DNA of 64,000 nucleotides, taken from NCBI GenBank assembly GCA_947579665.1, contig OX388350.1, forward strand, positions 34,319,393 to 34,383,392, written 5' to 3'. The notes beneath the pieces were generated by a model. That model saw nothing but the letters and a program-made list of their open reading frames with translations, did no database searches and had not been told where the DNA came from. This DNA is from Sympetrum striolatum. Its lineage: Eukaryota > Arthropoda > Insecta > Odonata > Libellulidae. Position 1 is the stretch's first letter, and the number at the start of each line of letters is the position of its first letter. Shown here piece by piece: positions 11,806-22,950 of this stretch. A program made the translations under genes and the position numbers.

Positions 11806-13689
11806 TTGCTTTTTTCTAGGTTTTGCATTGGTTTAGAGGTTCGCATGTGCCAATCCTACTGACACACGAACATTGGCTTCAATTTAGTTTAGCCCGAGCT
11901 TCTACTTTTGAGGAATAAACTATAGAAGCTTGATGCTGAATCTGATACTTAATATTGATACTGAAGCAAAGGAATGGAACATGGATGGGCAATAGAGAAG
12001 AATTAGGAATCACAGATACGATTGTGTCACCCGCAAAAGTTTTTATCGTGACGGTTGCATTTGAAAATATGCAGAAATTACGCACAAATTCTACGCATTT
12101 ACTTCCTCAACTTTCTTTAGGATTACGTTGGATTTAAAAGCCGAAAACATTTTCCGTTGATAGATCCTATCAAAATTAATGTTGATCTCTAATACGTAAG
12201 AAATTATATGCTGGAATGGGAAAGAATTTTGAAAAAAAAAAAATAATTTCATTTTCTGGTGCGGTTCTTTGGTTCAAAAAATCCTTGCTTAAAGCGTGAC
12301 TCATCTTACTGAGAAAATATACTCGAGAATAAATAAAGAATTGTAATATTTTGAGGAAAAATCAATTAAATTTTCGGATCCGATTTTTTCGTGCGAAATC
12401 ATTGCTCCAAACGGAGCTAATCTTATTCAATGTAACCGCAGCGTAATCACAGCTCACAGCATCATTAATCGCCTGCAAATGGAAGCCGTATTTTTCATCG
12501 AGACTCCAAAGTGTTGCCTTTGGCATGTACTTAACTAGATTGCAAGTGCGGGGATCGGATTATTGAGCAGAAGTCACGCGATAATTTACCGCTTTTGGAA
12601 TCAGATTCTCCTTTCCCCCGTTTTTAAGTTGTAAGGTAGCTTTTCGCTTTTAATTTGCAACAAGAACATACTTCGGTTATTTTTCTGTAATATTCAGGAG
12701 ACTATAGATAAAAAACAAAATATCGATAAAAAGTAGTCATATTACTATTCCCTTGGAAATTTGGAGAATAAATGAAAACATCGATAAGATATTTCATTAC
12801 ATTAATGAGACAATTCAGTCTTCAAAAACGAACTGTAACTAGCAGCCTCTCGAGTAAAGCTTTGTTTATACTGGAGACATCAAATGTTCTTTTTAAGGAA
12901 TAAAATAATGTTCACAAACTCTAGATTGGTAAACAGCTTTGTTTTGATTCCAGGAATAATTCCATTATTCTACAAACAGTAAACGGATAAACAACATAAT
13001 CGTTTATCAATCCTGTGTTTTTGAAGAGGAAGTTCCACAAAGTCGATGCAGGTATATTTTTTTGTTAAGAAAATGTTATTAAAGAAATATCAATATCATC
13101 TGCGATTCCTACGAAATCTTCTTAGATGGACCAAAGAAAAATTAAAAAAATCTTTACAGAAATAATGCACTTAAATCCTTTAGTAATATTCTACACTAAT
13201 AACTTTTATGACATGTAATACAACTATATTAATAGGAGAAACATTTGTAGTTTCGTGACATTGTTAAGTTCGTGATAAATGCTCAAAAATTCTTTATAGA
13301 ATTTGCAGTGGTTACATTGGCTGAAATCTCGGCACATAAAATACACCTGCAAATACTTCTCTACAGAGAAAACAGCATTTATTTAATTTCCCTGTAAATT
13401 GAATAGTGAATGTTTGAAAAGTGAAGTCAATCAACAATATTTGTCCTATTAACAATAGTTTTTACTAATCCACAAAATTAAAAAAATAACATGACTTCGA
13501 TGCCTGTCACCAAATGCTTTTCTTTTGATATTGTAAACTGTCATTTGCTTAATTAACTATCAATTACCTAAAATGAATGGCTGAAACCAATCATAATATC
13601 TAATGTTAATAGAGGCAATTTCCATTTAACTCTATTCTAATACAAGGTAAGAAAAAGTAACAGCTCCTCTTCTTATCTCAACGCCTTCC
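11806..13689. other. unannotated stretch, nothing recognised
   Basis: AT-rich. Overlapping short frames on both strands near 11879-12137 are reverse shadows of each other with no domain. At about 13023 a string AGTTCCACAAAGTCGA matches 22400, a trace of the Penelope-associated repeat (see 22329). Confidence 0.4.
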
Positions 13690-14340
13690 AATCCATGGAA
13701 CAACGCGTTTAATTCCGTGACGGACGACGATTACCCGCAAATCGCCTCTGGTGATCGTCATTGAAGGAAAAAACCGCATCAGCACCCTCCGTTAAACCCC
13801 TGGGGAACGGCGCGGAAAATTTTTCACTTTCCTCCCCACAAAAAACGGAGCGTTAGGAAAGCGAAAACGCATTCCTTCCTTCCCCTAGCCTTCCCGTTTT
13901 TTTCTGTTCCCGTCTGATATATTCCTCGCGTGACCTTTGGCAAGTAACGTTCCTTCCTGATGCACGCACTCCTTTCGCCTGTAGCCCAGATCTTGCATCC
14001 GTTCCCCACTAGTCTCCGAGACCTTCACATCCCATTTCTCCGACTTTCTCCTCTCTTTCCCTCATTACCTTGCCACTTTACTCGCGCACCTCTTCGAGTC
14101 GTTCTCCTCACTTCCTACTCGTTTTTCTTTCCTCCGTTGAGCTCCTTTTTTGAGTTACTCTTCCCCATTTCGTCTTGATTTGTCTTGGCTTTGAAAAATC
14201 CCTTCTCACGCGATGCGAGCGTTAGAAGGATTATCTTCTGTTCGTTCGCTCGGAGTTTGATGTGTTGAAGGATGCGTTTGTGCGTGATGAATGCTTCGGT
14301 TGACTAGAAATACAAATTTCTTCGGCTGTCTCCCTTCACT
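13690..14340. other. GC-richer island, pyrimidine-rich on the plus strand
   Basis: A sharply delimited ~650-bp GC-richer block, with C/T-rich runs on the plus strand around 13960-14170. Frames on both strands are open for 60-70 codons, but their proteins are low-complexity and unlike any family I know. It could be regulatory DNA or an unrecognised exon. Confidence 0.4.
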
Positions 14341-15379
14341 TCTAGCTAGAGCATTTGCTTATTGTTATCGTTGTAGGTATCAAATGTTAATGGTTTATAG
14401 GAGTACGTTTTTAAAGTCCTAAGTTTTTATGAATGCTAATTTAATGAAGCGTATATTCAGTATTTTCACCAGCAACTACCGAGTAATATATATACTTTAT
14501 ATTTAAAATTCAATAAATTATATTCCTTACTATTGAAGGAGGAAGTCCTACTTCGATAATGGAAGGATTGACTTCATATTTAGCAATGCTTTCAATGTAT
14601 ATAACAGCAAATAGGTAATAATTTTACGGCAATCATTATTATTTTAAACATCGTTTGACATAATATCCATTCTTAAGAGGTTCTCTCCCATCACGTCGAT
14701 CTGGATATCTGGCCAATCATTTTTTCATCCATTACATTTGATTTATTATGAACTTTTAACCATAATTTATTTTGAATGGTTATTTGAGCTTCTACTTTGA
14801 AGACAATCCTAAATCGATATATATCCATTTAACATAAAAAAGAGGGGTATAAATGGAAAAAAAGTAAACTAGAAATAAGAACACTTATGGATAGGAATAA
14901 GATTTGCAATCTCCTCTCCGTTGAGAATAGAGTCCATATATATTGGACAGAAACTTTTTATAAATGACAGCTGAACAATATATTTCAGAACAATATAAGT
15001 GATAAGTGAGGAGGTAATTAAACCTACACCAAGGCATGATAGTAAAGGTCCACCTTGGTTGGACTACAAGTAAAAGGTAATGATTACTACTAGATCAAGA
15101 ATTATATGGAAATTGAATAAAAAGGATATGATAGAATACCCATTAATCCCCGACTAACAAATCAAGGATTTTATAACAAGGGTTTTATAACCATAAATGA
15201 CGATGATGAGGAATTGAACTAAAATATTTCAGCGGAAATTTCCAGAGAGATCTCGAACTAAAGTCTTTTTTCCATATAAATAAAACTGTGGTCACTTTTT
15301 TGTTTCGATACGGCATTCAACACTAAAACGAGATACGTTATACATCAAAGAACATACTTCGTATAAGCGAAACCACGTA
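14341..15379. other. AT-rich stretch, nothing recognised
   Basis: No repeat family, palindrome or frame of note. Confidence 0.45.
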
Positions 15380-15860
15380 TCCGGACGCATTTTGAATGTT
15401 AACGCATTCATTCCCTTATTGCGAGAATATTCCCACACCGCTCGGGGCAGAATATCATCCCGTCGCCAAATTCTTCTCCCTCGGGGGAAACGAGCTCAAA
15501 AAGCGCGCATTTTTTACCTCGCTAATCTATTCAATGCGATTTTTGCGTCGCCGTGAGAAATTGGATTTTGTTCGTTAAAAAGGAACGCAATTTGCTCTGA
15601 GGGCGAAGAAAGTGGAGAACGAGCGGTCCTTTTCGTCAGGCGATTGTTTGGGTAATTGAATTCCCTTCGTCGGTTTTTTCAGTGCCGTCGATCAATGGAG
15701 ATCGCTTGATTGGAGCGATGCGCTCTGGAGCGACGCTGAGCGTTAGATCCGCGATAGCCTTCCGCGCAATCTCGTTCGGAATACTAAAGGAATTGATCGC
15801 TGCACTTCGCTACATTAAACTCCCTAATAAATTAGCCCATTCATTCACCGACTTCCCAAT
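15380..15860. other. GC-richer island
   Basis: GC- and CpG-richer block bounded by AT-rich DNA, with strings such as GCGCGCATTTTTTACC and GGAGCGACGCTGAGCG. The two plus-strand frames (15396-15578, 15682-15870) show no domain. The sequence does not resemble the other islands beyond composition. Confidence 0.4.
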
Positions 15861-15916
15861 GGATGACTGAACACCGTGGGTAAAGAAAACAAATGAAACA
15901 AAACCTAAACTAAACC

Positions 15917-16955
15917 TACCGATAGTAATAACTAAAAGATGAGAAGAAGCACGAAAATATATACAAATACACTATTAATAAGTTCATGTATGCAATACAA
16001 CGATAAATATAGTCTCCTTAAGAATTTGATTAATTGGTTACAAAATTGGTTGTTTCCCATTGTTCCAGGGCTTTATAAGTCGTGGTTGGTGTTGAATTTT
16101 GTGACTTGAGAATGTGAGTTGAAACTAGTCTTCAATCAAAATAAATATTCTTGTGGTAACCTGAATGTTTCGTTCAATTTGTTCACCATGAATAATAATG
16201 ATAAATTGGTATCAATATGCATAACAACATAAAAAGATGAACATTTACATACATAGATTTGTATCTACACGCTACAATAAAAAACAGATGCATACATATT
16301 ATAAAAACATGATCGACACAATACATGCAGTGTATGATTAGAGGTTTGAAATCTTCAATAGCCGTCTTTGTCGGCGTGCCTCAACCAATTCACCGGTATT
16401 CGGAGAAGCACGAAAGTTTCATACTTTAATATATTTATTAAGTTCGTTCGTACATTTAATATATTTATAAATTTCGTACTTTATTACCCCTGAAGATGTT
16501 AGCATTGCTGTTAAAGTGTAGATTGGTTGTTATTAAAAGAGCGGCGGTCCGAGCCTTCCTGTTTTTTTTTCGAATACCGGTGAAGTAGGTGAGGAACGCC
16601 TACAAAGACGGCCATTGGAGATTTTAAACCTCTAATTATACACTGTACGTATTGTATTGACCATATTTTATAACATGTATGCATCTATTATTGCGCCGTA
16701 TAGATGCAAATCTATGCACATTTCTGCCCTTCGTTTATGTTATTTTGCATATTGATACCAAATATTTAAGGAAAGGGTTAAAGGCTCTCTGCACATGAAG
16801 GCGTGCACCCAGGAAAATTCCCATGGAAAAACGGACTTGAAAGTAATATTTAAAATATAAACATGGCCATACCTGTTGATGTACCAGCTTCATGGACGAA
16901 TTTATAAATTTTGTCATGTTTCTTCTGATCTTTTAGTTATTACCATCGGTAAGTT
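15917..16955. repeat. ~1-kb composite palindrome with long inner arms
   Basis: Outer arms 15917-15960 and 16912-16955 are inverted copies of a piece of module A (TCTTTTAGTTATTA, CATCGGTAAG). Inner arms 16203-16402 and 16571-16767 are inverted and fairly well matched over ~200 nt, sharing TTGGTATCAATATGCA, GATTTG.ATCTA, GATGCATACAT, TTAGAGGTTT and CACCGGTATTCG. Between outer and inner arms the two sides are not alike; the right side carries, inverted, the SINE-tail motif GGAATTTTCCTGGGTGCAC. The ~170-bp centre holds a degenerate CTGAAGAT hairpin (16490). This looks like nested inverted repeat copies rather than one clean transposon. Confidence 0.65.
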
Positions 16956-17050
16956 TGTGCGGGATTGTCACACACTCTATCGTGGGTGTTTTCCTGTAGT
17001 GGATCATTTTTTTCCCTAAGAATCTCTTAGGTTTTTACATCCGCAATTCT
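16941..17050 (+). repeat. LINE-like 3' end, module A copy
   Basis: Reads CATCGGTAAGTTTGTGCGGG, CACAC.CTCTATCGTGGGTGTT, TTCCTGTAGTGGA, CCCTAAGAATCTCTTAGG, then TTTTTACATCCGCAATTC. It matches 29521-29640 and 46441-46540. No module B follows, so this copy is 3'-incomplete or interrupted. It overlaps the right outer arm of the palindrome before it. Confidence 0.65.
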
Positions 17051-18287
17051 TCTCATTTTTCTCATAGTTTCGCTTTAATTAATTATTGTATAATCTATGG
17101 CGATGGGTTCCAGCTACCATATTCTGATGAATGGAATATTTTCATTTGTCATTTGGTACAGGGTAGAGAAAAATGTGAAATAATTTCATTTACTTTGGTC
17201 ACAGTCTTGATCATGGCTGTGATGAAATGAAAGCTACTGAGGTATTAGAAAATAATTGCACTAATCAATCCTTATGGACTGACATTAAAAGTGTTACTCA
17301 TAGAGTCATTGTGCTTCACTTGCGTGGACATGCTCCGCTTGTAGCATTTCGAGTCAGTGAGGAAAGCAAGATTTTTCTCATAGAACCACTTTGAATTAAT
17401 TACTGTATAATCTTTGAAAATTGGTTATATGAAAGGAGACTCATAGTCTAAATCTTGCCTGAATAAACACGTTCTGTTAATATTATTAATACGAGTAAAT
17501 AGTATCGACGGCTTCCTTTCTAGCCCGGGGGGACTTAAAAGGATCTAATTCTTCGTTTATTAGAACTCTGCCGTGATGCAGCTTGACGCAATAGGATTTC
17601 CTTGAATGGGATAGCGTAGAAAATGTCCGTAGCGATGAGTAGATATGCCAGCATTCACTAGGATACTATCAGGGAATTACCGTTGGCAGCGAACTAATCA
17701 GCTAATCGGCTCCATATTGAGTTCCTAATGCCCATTCAGGCGGAAAATTGACTGAAATTCTATTACGGGAGATGCGAATACTATGAGAAGAATTTCCTGG
17801 AGCAGGATTGGGGAATCAGATCACGCTAGAAGGCCATGTTCAGCTATGAGTCTTATGCATCCGTTTATTCTCGTGTCGTATGCTGCCTATATTGAAATAA
17901 AGTAAAATCTGTCCAAGCCGGAGAGATTAATAATAATACTGTACACCTACAGAGTTTTTCAACGGAATGAATAACTGCATAACGCGGATGGAAAATTATA
18001 TTTCTTCAAACTCTTATGAAAAACTAGTATACGAACATGTGAAAGACAGAAAATAATTTCCTTCCTTTCAGAAGAATTTACCACTGGCCTGATTCTCTTT
18101 CAAGTTCATTTACCATCTGAAAGTAATGAAATAAATGGTCAATCCTTCGATAAAGAATACCGAAGCCCTCTCATAAGATACTAGTTTAGTTGAACTTTTT
18201 TGCCAGCAGCTACCTTCCATAGCTGCTCACAATAAATTCTAAGTGTTTGTGTTCAACGATTTGGGGTGTCTTTTATACCCAATTTTT
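17051..18287. other. unannotated stretch with a short ancient direct duplication
   Basis: A ~43-nt direct repeat is visible at 17058-17100 and 17372-17415 (TTTCTCATAG, CTTT, AATTAATTA.TGTATAATCT). Otherwise nothing recognised. Confidence 0.4.
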
Positions 18288-18975
18288 GGAGTTTTGCTGA
18301 CAAATGTGACGTTGAACGAAAGCAAGGGTGCTAGATTCTGGAAATTTCTCTGCGGGGAGATTTCTCCGTTTTTTTTGGAAGCGGTGAATTTCACATTTCA
18401 AATGAGTAATTTAGAATCATCATCACCAGGTGTTCATGCCTGTTGGCAAGTCCCATACGCTACAACTGTTTCCACTTTATCCTGTCTCTGCTTCTTTGGT
18501 CTCCTTGTATCCTCCTCTCTTCACCTCATCTATTAATTTCAGCTTTCTTCTTCCTCTTTTCTCTTTCCACCGTTCCTTCAATTGCAGTAGTTAAAATCCC
18601 CTTCCATCTTACAATATGTCCGATACAGCTTCATTTCCTCTTTTGTATTGTGCGGAGTAATGTGTTTTCCTTCCTAACTCTTCTTAGCACTTCATTATAT
18701 CTTGTTATATCCATCCATTTTATTCACTTTATTTAATTTAGAATCGTGACTTCTAAATAACGCGAATTATTCTGCTATGTTGATACTAAGATAAAGAGAA
18801 ATGGAAATAGTGTGAGAGCACTGGTTCTAAGAGCATCGATAGAAAAGGAAGTGATGTGCCATAAGAACTATAGATAGTCCTAATGAAATATAAAACCCTG
18901 AGTACAAAGAGAAGGAATATGCCATATTGTAATCGTTTGAAACCGGTCTCAATATTACAGTATTTCTTCCTGTAT
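18288..18975 (+). repeat. dispersed repeat X, copy 1, split by a LINE
   Basis: 18288-18418 and 18746-18975 align in order with a second copy at 21972-22350. Shared strings include GGAGTT.TGCTG, ATTCTGGAAATTTCTCTGCG, ATTCTGCTATGTTGA, ATAAGAACTATAG and CGGTCTCAATATTACA. The internal break is the LINE insertion at 18419-18733. The right end (GAAACCGGTCTCAATATTAC) is the same motif seen at Penelope-type ends, so X may be untranslated Penelope-element sequence. No coding capacity was seen. Confidence 0.7.
18419..18733 (-). mobile_element. 5'-truncated LINE insertion with 12-bp target duplication (copy d)
   Basis: The direct repeat TAATTTAGAATC at 18407-18418 and 18734-18745 brackets it. On the minus strand the insert translates as NEVLRRVRKENTLLRTIQKR, stop, IGHIVR and IEGTVE, with stops and shifts. 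This matches the polymerase tail of RTE/CR1-type LINEs (EEVL.RVGE, LLRTIQ.RK.NWIGHILRR, EGTVEG). The element ends in TGGTGATGAT just before the duplicated site; short trinucleotide tails are typical of RTE-clade elements. 5' truncation plus a target duplication is the signature of target-primed reverse transcription. This family differs in sequence from copies a-c. Confidence 0.85.
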
Positions 18976-20146
18976 TAATTTCTGTTTTTTGGTAAACGAT
19001 ACTGTTTTCGAGTAAAAATGAGTCATTATCGCAAATTAACGCTACATATATGTGCATTGTGTACAACCTACCTAAGCCGGAAACGTTACTCAGTCCCTTC
19101 CGCATTAGACAGGTTTTATTGTAGCTGAACTTCAAATATTCTATATCGAAAACAAATTGAGTTGCTGAGTATACCATAAGAGAATATTTTCCTCTTCTGT
19201 TTTCACTTGGCGTTAACGACAGCATTGGAAAACAAAGTTAATTAAATACGTGTCTTTGTTTCAGGAAGTGACTGGAAGTCCGCATTGGACGCCCACCGAA
19301 AATGTCACATGTGACCTGAAGGCCGCAGACAAGACGAGGATGAAGGGCCGCAAGGATAAGGCAACAAATGGTTGCAGACCGCATGGGGAATAGTTTGGGA
19401 AAATGGTGGTTGTTTTTGAAATTGACGATCTATGTAGCTACGTACGTACGTACGTACAAATGAAAATGCAAATAAAAATAATTGAGTCATGTCTCGCAAT
19501 TTTTCGATGAAAATATTTTTTATGCAAATGGGGGGCTGATATTCTCAAATTATTCTCAAGTAATGATGGACCTAGCTCATAGTGGGCCGCATGCAGACCC
19601 TTAATTGTGAAATATTCGTGGAAGCCACAATTTCCTATACAGTTATTTCGACAACGAACGATACAGCTGAGTTCCATGAAGTGGAGGTTGAGTTAATCGA
19701 TGTTAAAATTTCTTGTAAGCTTCGAGTTAAAAATGCAAGCAGTAATTCTCTAACATTTTTCGGTCATTATGGCATCAAATGCGTTAAATGTGACGCAATA
19801 AAAGATTCAGAAAGTATCTGGCATACATTTAGAAAAAAATAGAGCCGAAATTTTTAGAATGAAAATTCTTTGCAATGGTATGATTGCAACAAAATTTACT
19901 TTGCCGCTGAGCGAGTACCAGAAGCTCTTATGTTCATGAAAGTTGTCAGCTTTACAGAACGTTATTATATTGGTATAAAACTGCTCGAAGGGATTTATTA
20001 TCATTAAAGTAAGGAGTATCAGTAATATCTTCCATTGCCTCTACAATAAGCCCACACGAACGAAATAACTTCCAGGCTGACTCAGAGAAAAGCTCTGCAC
20101 CCAAAAAACTAATCCAATCATTTCCTTATTGATTATAACGTGATAC
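18976..20146. other. unannotated stretch with an (ACGT)n microsatellite
   Basis: Bases 19438-19457 are a self-complementary (ACGT)n run. The plus frame 19582-19842 (86 codons) and the minus frame 18827-19225 (132 codons) have no domain I recognise; the latter is a random-looking translation of repeat X. A string GTGGGCCGCATG near 19583 recalls hAT-derived sequence, but too little matches to call it. Confidence 0.35.
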
Positions 20147-20443
20147 TCATGTCATGTCTGGATACCACAACAATTCATCATTTTCATAAGGCCTTGTCGG
20201 TTCGGACCATCTTTGAAAAAGTGTTTCGTGACTGAAATAATTTAAGGTTCTCGGAATTGTATCAAACGGGTTAGAGTTCGATCTAAATCGTCGTTTGATA
20301 ACTGCGAGAATGCCGCAACGCTGCGGATCTGGCTGTAAGTGGGCGTTCAGGCGCATTCCATATAACGAGTCACCTTGCCCTAAGAGAAGATTCTCCACTT
20401 TAGTACGCCTACTCTTTTCATGGCCTCGACGATATCTGCGCAA
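20147..20443 (-). CDS. unassigned open frame, possible exon or element fragment
   Basis: The frame is open on the minus strand from just after a TGA near 20473 to a TGA at 20147, so about 108 codons without a stop in AT-rich DNA. There is no ATG near the upstream end; the first in-frame methionine is internal (YGMRLNAHLQPDPQ), so the given start is only nominal. The protein is basic at the N-terminus (KSRRTKVENLLLGQGDS) and ends in RWSEPTRPYENDELLWYPDM. Composition is more protein-like than most frames here. I recognise no family, signal peptide or membrane segment. It could be an exon, a transposon ORF fragment or chance. Confidence 0.25.
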   Translation of the reverse strand: MRRYRRGHEKSRRTKVENLLLGQGDSLYGMRLNAHLQPDPQRCGILAVIKRRFRSNSNPFDTIPRTLNYFSHETLFQRWSEPTRPYENDELLWYPDMT

Positions 20444-20924
20444 CTTCTTTTTCTCTGCTCTTTTATGCTTTCATTTCTAAAATGTAAACATACGTCTGCC
20501 GGATAGGACAAGCCAAAGCTACGTCCTAACTCTTACTGTATCTTTACTCGCATGTAAACAAAAAAACTTTTTTCTTCAAGATATGAAATGATAAGTTGTA
20601 AATAAAAATTGATATTATATGAAGAAACATTATGATCGTTTTTGATCATAGTTATCATAAGTAGTTGCTGCAATCATACTCACCTATTGCAAAAAAATCC
20701 TTCAAGTTTTAAAATCAAAAGTGGTCCCGAACGATAAAGTCTTCACATTGTAATTAATTCTCCAAATTCGGATTTCGGATTCTGGATTTTTCAATCCAGT
20801 AAAGTTCAATAAATATGGCTGGTAAAATAATACTATATCTCTTACGTTCAGAGAAAACCACAAGGATATCTAAATAAAGGTTTAAGGAAGTAGTTAAGAA
20901 AGGCAAATTATAAGTATATAGCAA
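20444..20924. other. AT-rich stretch, nothing recognised
   Basis: No feature beyond the upstream tail of the preceding frame. Confidence 0.4.
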
Positions 20925-21480
20925 TAAGTAAATAATAAAAGCTACTGGATTTTTTTTATCTATCTACGTATAGCTATTCTGTGATATACCATTAGAGAAT
21001 TTGAAACCTAAAAACTCATTTCGTCTCAGAATAATTTAGAACAATGTAATTATTAAAGTTTGTATCTACCTATTTTTTTACGTAGTAAATTGTATGACAA
21101 GTAAATTTTAATTGAAGTGAATTGTACGTAAAATATCTATTTTAGATCCACTGAAATTCGATACAATTCCGGTTTGGGTCAACTTGGGCCATCATCAGAT
21201 GAAGTTAAGGGAATGCCACATAGAAATATAAAAATAAGTTTGCGGTAATTTATAAGGGTTAAGCAAAGCAAATTTAAAGCAACTTAAAGAAAATAATAAA
21301 ATCTAATGAACATTTTTTGGGTTTTCTAGAGTTATTCTGTGGCATCCCACCAAAGAATATAAGGCACAAATTAATAAAATCTACTGGAAATCTTTTAGCG
21401 TCACCAGAGATATTCTGCAACATTCCATCAGAGATTTTAAGACCTAAAAACTCATAGCATTTCAAATACTTTAGAGCAAT
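20925..21480. repeat. degenerate ~85-120-bp repeats, three units, split by a Penelope-type end
   Basis: Units at about 20931-21050, 21283-21360 and 21361-21480 share AATAAAA.CTA.TG, TATTCTG, the CAT/CC.CCA..AGA core and CCTAAAAACTCAT. In the minus-strand frame 21274-21465 two units translate to parallel halves (SDGMLQNISGDAKRFPVDFI and GGMPQNNSRKPKKCSLDFI). Between units 1 and 2 lies the motif at 21169-21198. The units are decayed and their origin is unknown. Confidence 0.55.
21125..21215 (-). repeat. Penelope-type terminal sequence with hammerhead-like core
   Basis: On the minus strand 21198-21169 reads CTGATGAT, GGCCCAAGTTGACC, CAAACCGG, followed by AATTGTATCGAATTTCAGTG. The shape (CTGANGA, hairpin, GAAACCGG) matches the motif beside the Penelope reading frame at 22951-23457. 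Here GAAAC has become CAAAC and the stem carries one mismatch, so a working ribozyme is unlikely. Confidence 0.5.
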
Positions 21481-21639
21481 GTATCACATTTATCTCTTAT
21501 TATGGTGAATAAATCGAACTAAATCTTTCAGTTTCCATAGAAAATGTTCCCTTTTAGTTTTATTTATTCATCTTAAAAAATGTTAGAATGCTCCACGAAG
21601 AGAAGGCTGAAGTAATCTATTAGACATATTTCTCATTTG

Positions 21640-21965
21640 TATGCCATTTATTCCTATATTGCGTTCTTACGTTAGAAAAGCCGTTACTCGTCGGAGATAC
21701 CGGATGGCCCGTACGCCCACGGACCGCGCTTTCCTTTCAAACGACACCTTTCTATCGCAGTCCTCTCAAGATTGTCTCTTTCAATGCATTCTCTTATCCC
21801 TCCCCTCTATTTCGCCGCTCGCTTGTCTTTTACCGTCGTGATGTAAAAAGGAACGGTGGCAACCCCTTTGTTTACGCTTCCTTGTATCTTCACGGAGTTA
21901 CGGGACGTTTCCCGCTATTTTCCGGCGAGTCACGCTCGATGAGCATGAGATGATGACAATACGTA
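21640..21965. other. GC-richer island
   Basis: GC- and CpG-richer block (for example CGTCGGAGATACCGGATGGC). The plus frame 21641-21841 shows no domain. It directly precedes repeat X copy 2. Confidence 0.4.
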
Positions 21966-21971
21966 GTCTTC

Positions 21972-22350
21972 GGAGTTCTGCTGTTAAATGTGATGGAAGA
22001 AAGGGGTGCCGGATTCTGGAAATTTCTCTGCGGGTAGTTTTAGCAAGAAATTTGCATTGAAACATGTTAATTTTACACTCCGAATTTTTGAAGCGATAAA
22101 TTTTAACTTTTCAAATGATTAATTTGGGAAAGAGACATCTGAATAAGGCGAATAATTCTGCTATGTTGACAGTAATATGGAAAAAGAAATAGAAATAATA
22201 TGAGGGCAGTAGTTCTTAAAGCAGCCATTGCAAAGGAGGCGATGTTCTATAAGAACTATAGTTAGAGAGCATGATGCAATATAAAAGCCTGAGCTCCACG
22301 AGAAGAAATATATTTAGATAATTTGAAAACGGTCTCAATATTACAATATT
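21972..22350 (+). repeat. dispersed repeat X, copy 2
   Basis: Uninterrupted counterpart of 18288-18975, and useful for defining the empty site of the LINE in copy 1. It runs into the Penelope-associated block at 22329. Confidence 0.7.
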
Positions 22351-22765
22351 TCTTCACGTGAAATTTATGCTCTGTTATTTTATCATGCTCCCTTGCGTGG
22401 AGTTCCACAAAGTCGAAGGAGTATATTGCAATACTTAATAATTAAAAGATAGCTTTGTAATTTTACACAGAATTTATTTTCAGTACCAGTTTCACTTCCG
22501 AGGAAGCAACTAGGGTGGGAAGGTGCATTTTTCCACCTGAAGATGCTTCCTCGGAAGTGAAACCGGTAGTGAAAACAAATACTGTGGAAAATTACAACGC
22601 TTTTTAATTTATTATCATTGCTTTCCACAAAGTTACGCTTTCTCATATCGATTTTACATTATATTTCTATAGTCTGAAACCAGTCTCGATATTATTATAT
22701 TTCTTCACGTGGAACTAACGCATTGTAATGTTATCATACTCCTTAGAATGGAGTCCCAGAATGTC
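22329..22765 (+). repeat. Penelope-associated block: direct repeats around a ~70-nt-arm palindrome
   Basis: Two direct copies, 22329-22430 and 22677-22762, share CGGTCTC.ATATTA, ATATTTCTTCACGTG, TTATCATACTCC and TGGAGT. Between them, 22438-22507 and 22544-22612 are inverted arms containing GTTTCACTTCCGAGGAAGC. At 22537-22567 the right arm gives CTGAAGAT, a GCTTCC/GGAAGT hairpin, then GAAACCGGTA: a hammerhead-like core with GTA available as a cleavage triplet. Upstream TTTTTCCAC can pair with GTGGAAAA downstream as a stem I. Penelope-like elements are known for terminal repeats that include inverted partial copies. Confidence 0.6.
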
Positions 22766-22881
22766 TCCCTCTTTGAACTTATCACTGTCGTTGACGGTAG
22801 ATAAGAGAAGCACGGCATCAAGAGCCAGTTTCATAAAATGTAAATTTCGTGCTCTCTTCTTTATAAACTGTAACAGCGAGT

Positions 22882-22900
22882 ACTCTCTCTCTCTCTCTCA
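22882..22900. repeat. (CT)n microsatellite
   Basis: A pure CT dinucleotide run of about nine units. Confidence 0.9.
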
Positions 22901-22950
22901 CAACCTCTCAGTTTACTCACAACATAGGGAAAACCCTTTTAAATAATAAA

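Noticed and set aside
19438..19457. Self-complementary ACGT run as a regulatory palindrome
   Set aside because: It is a simple microsatellite.
19582..19842. 86-codon plus frame as a gene
   Set aside because: Composition is plausible but there is no domain, no promoter or splice context, and it begins inside a possible decayed transposon string.
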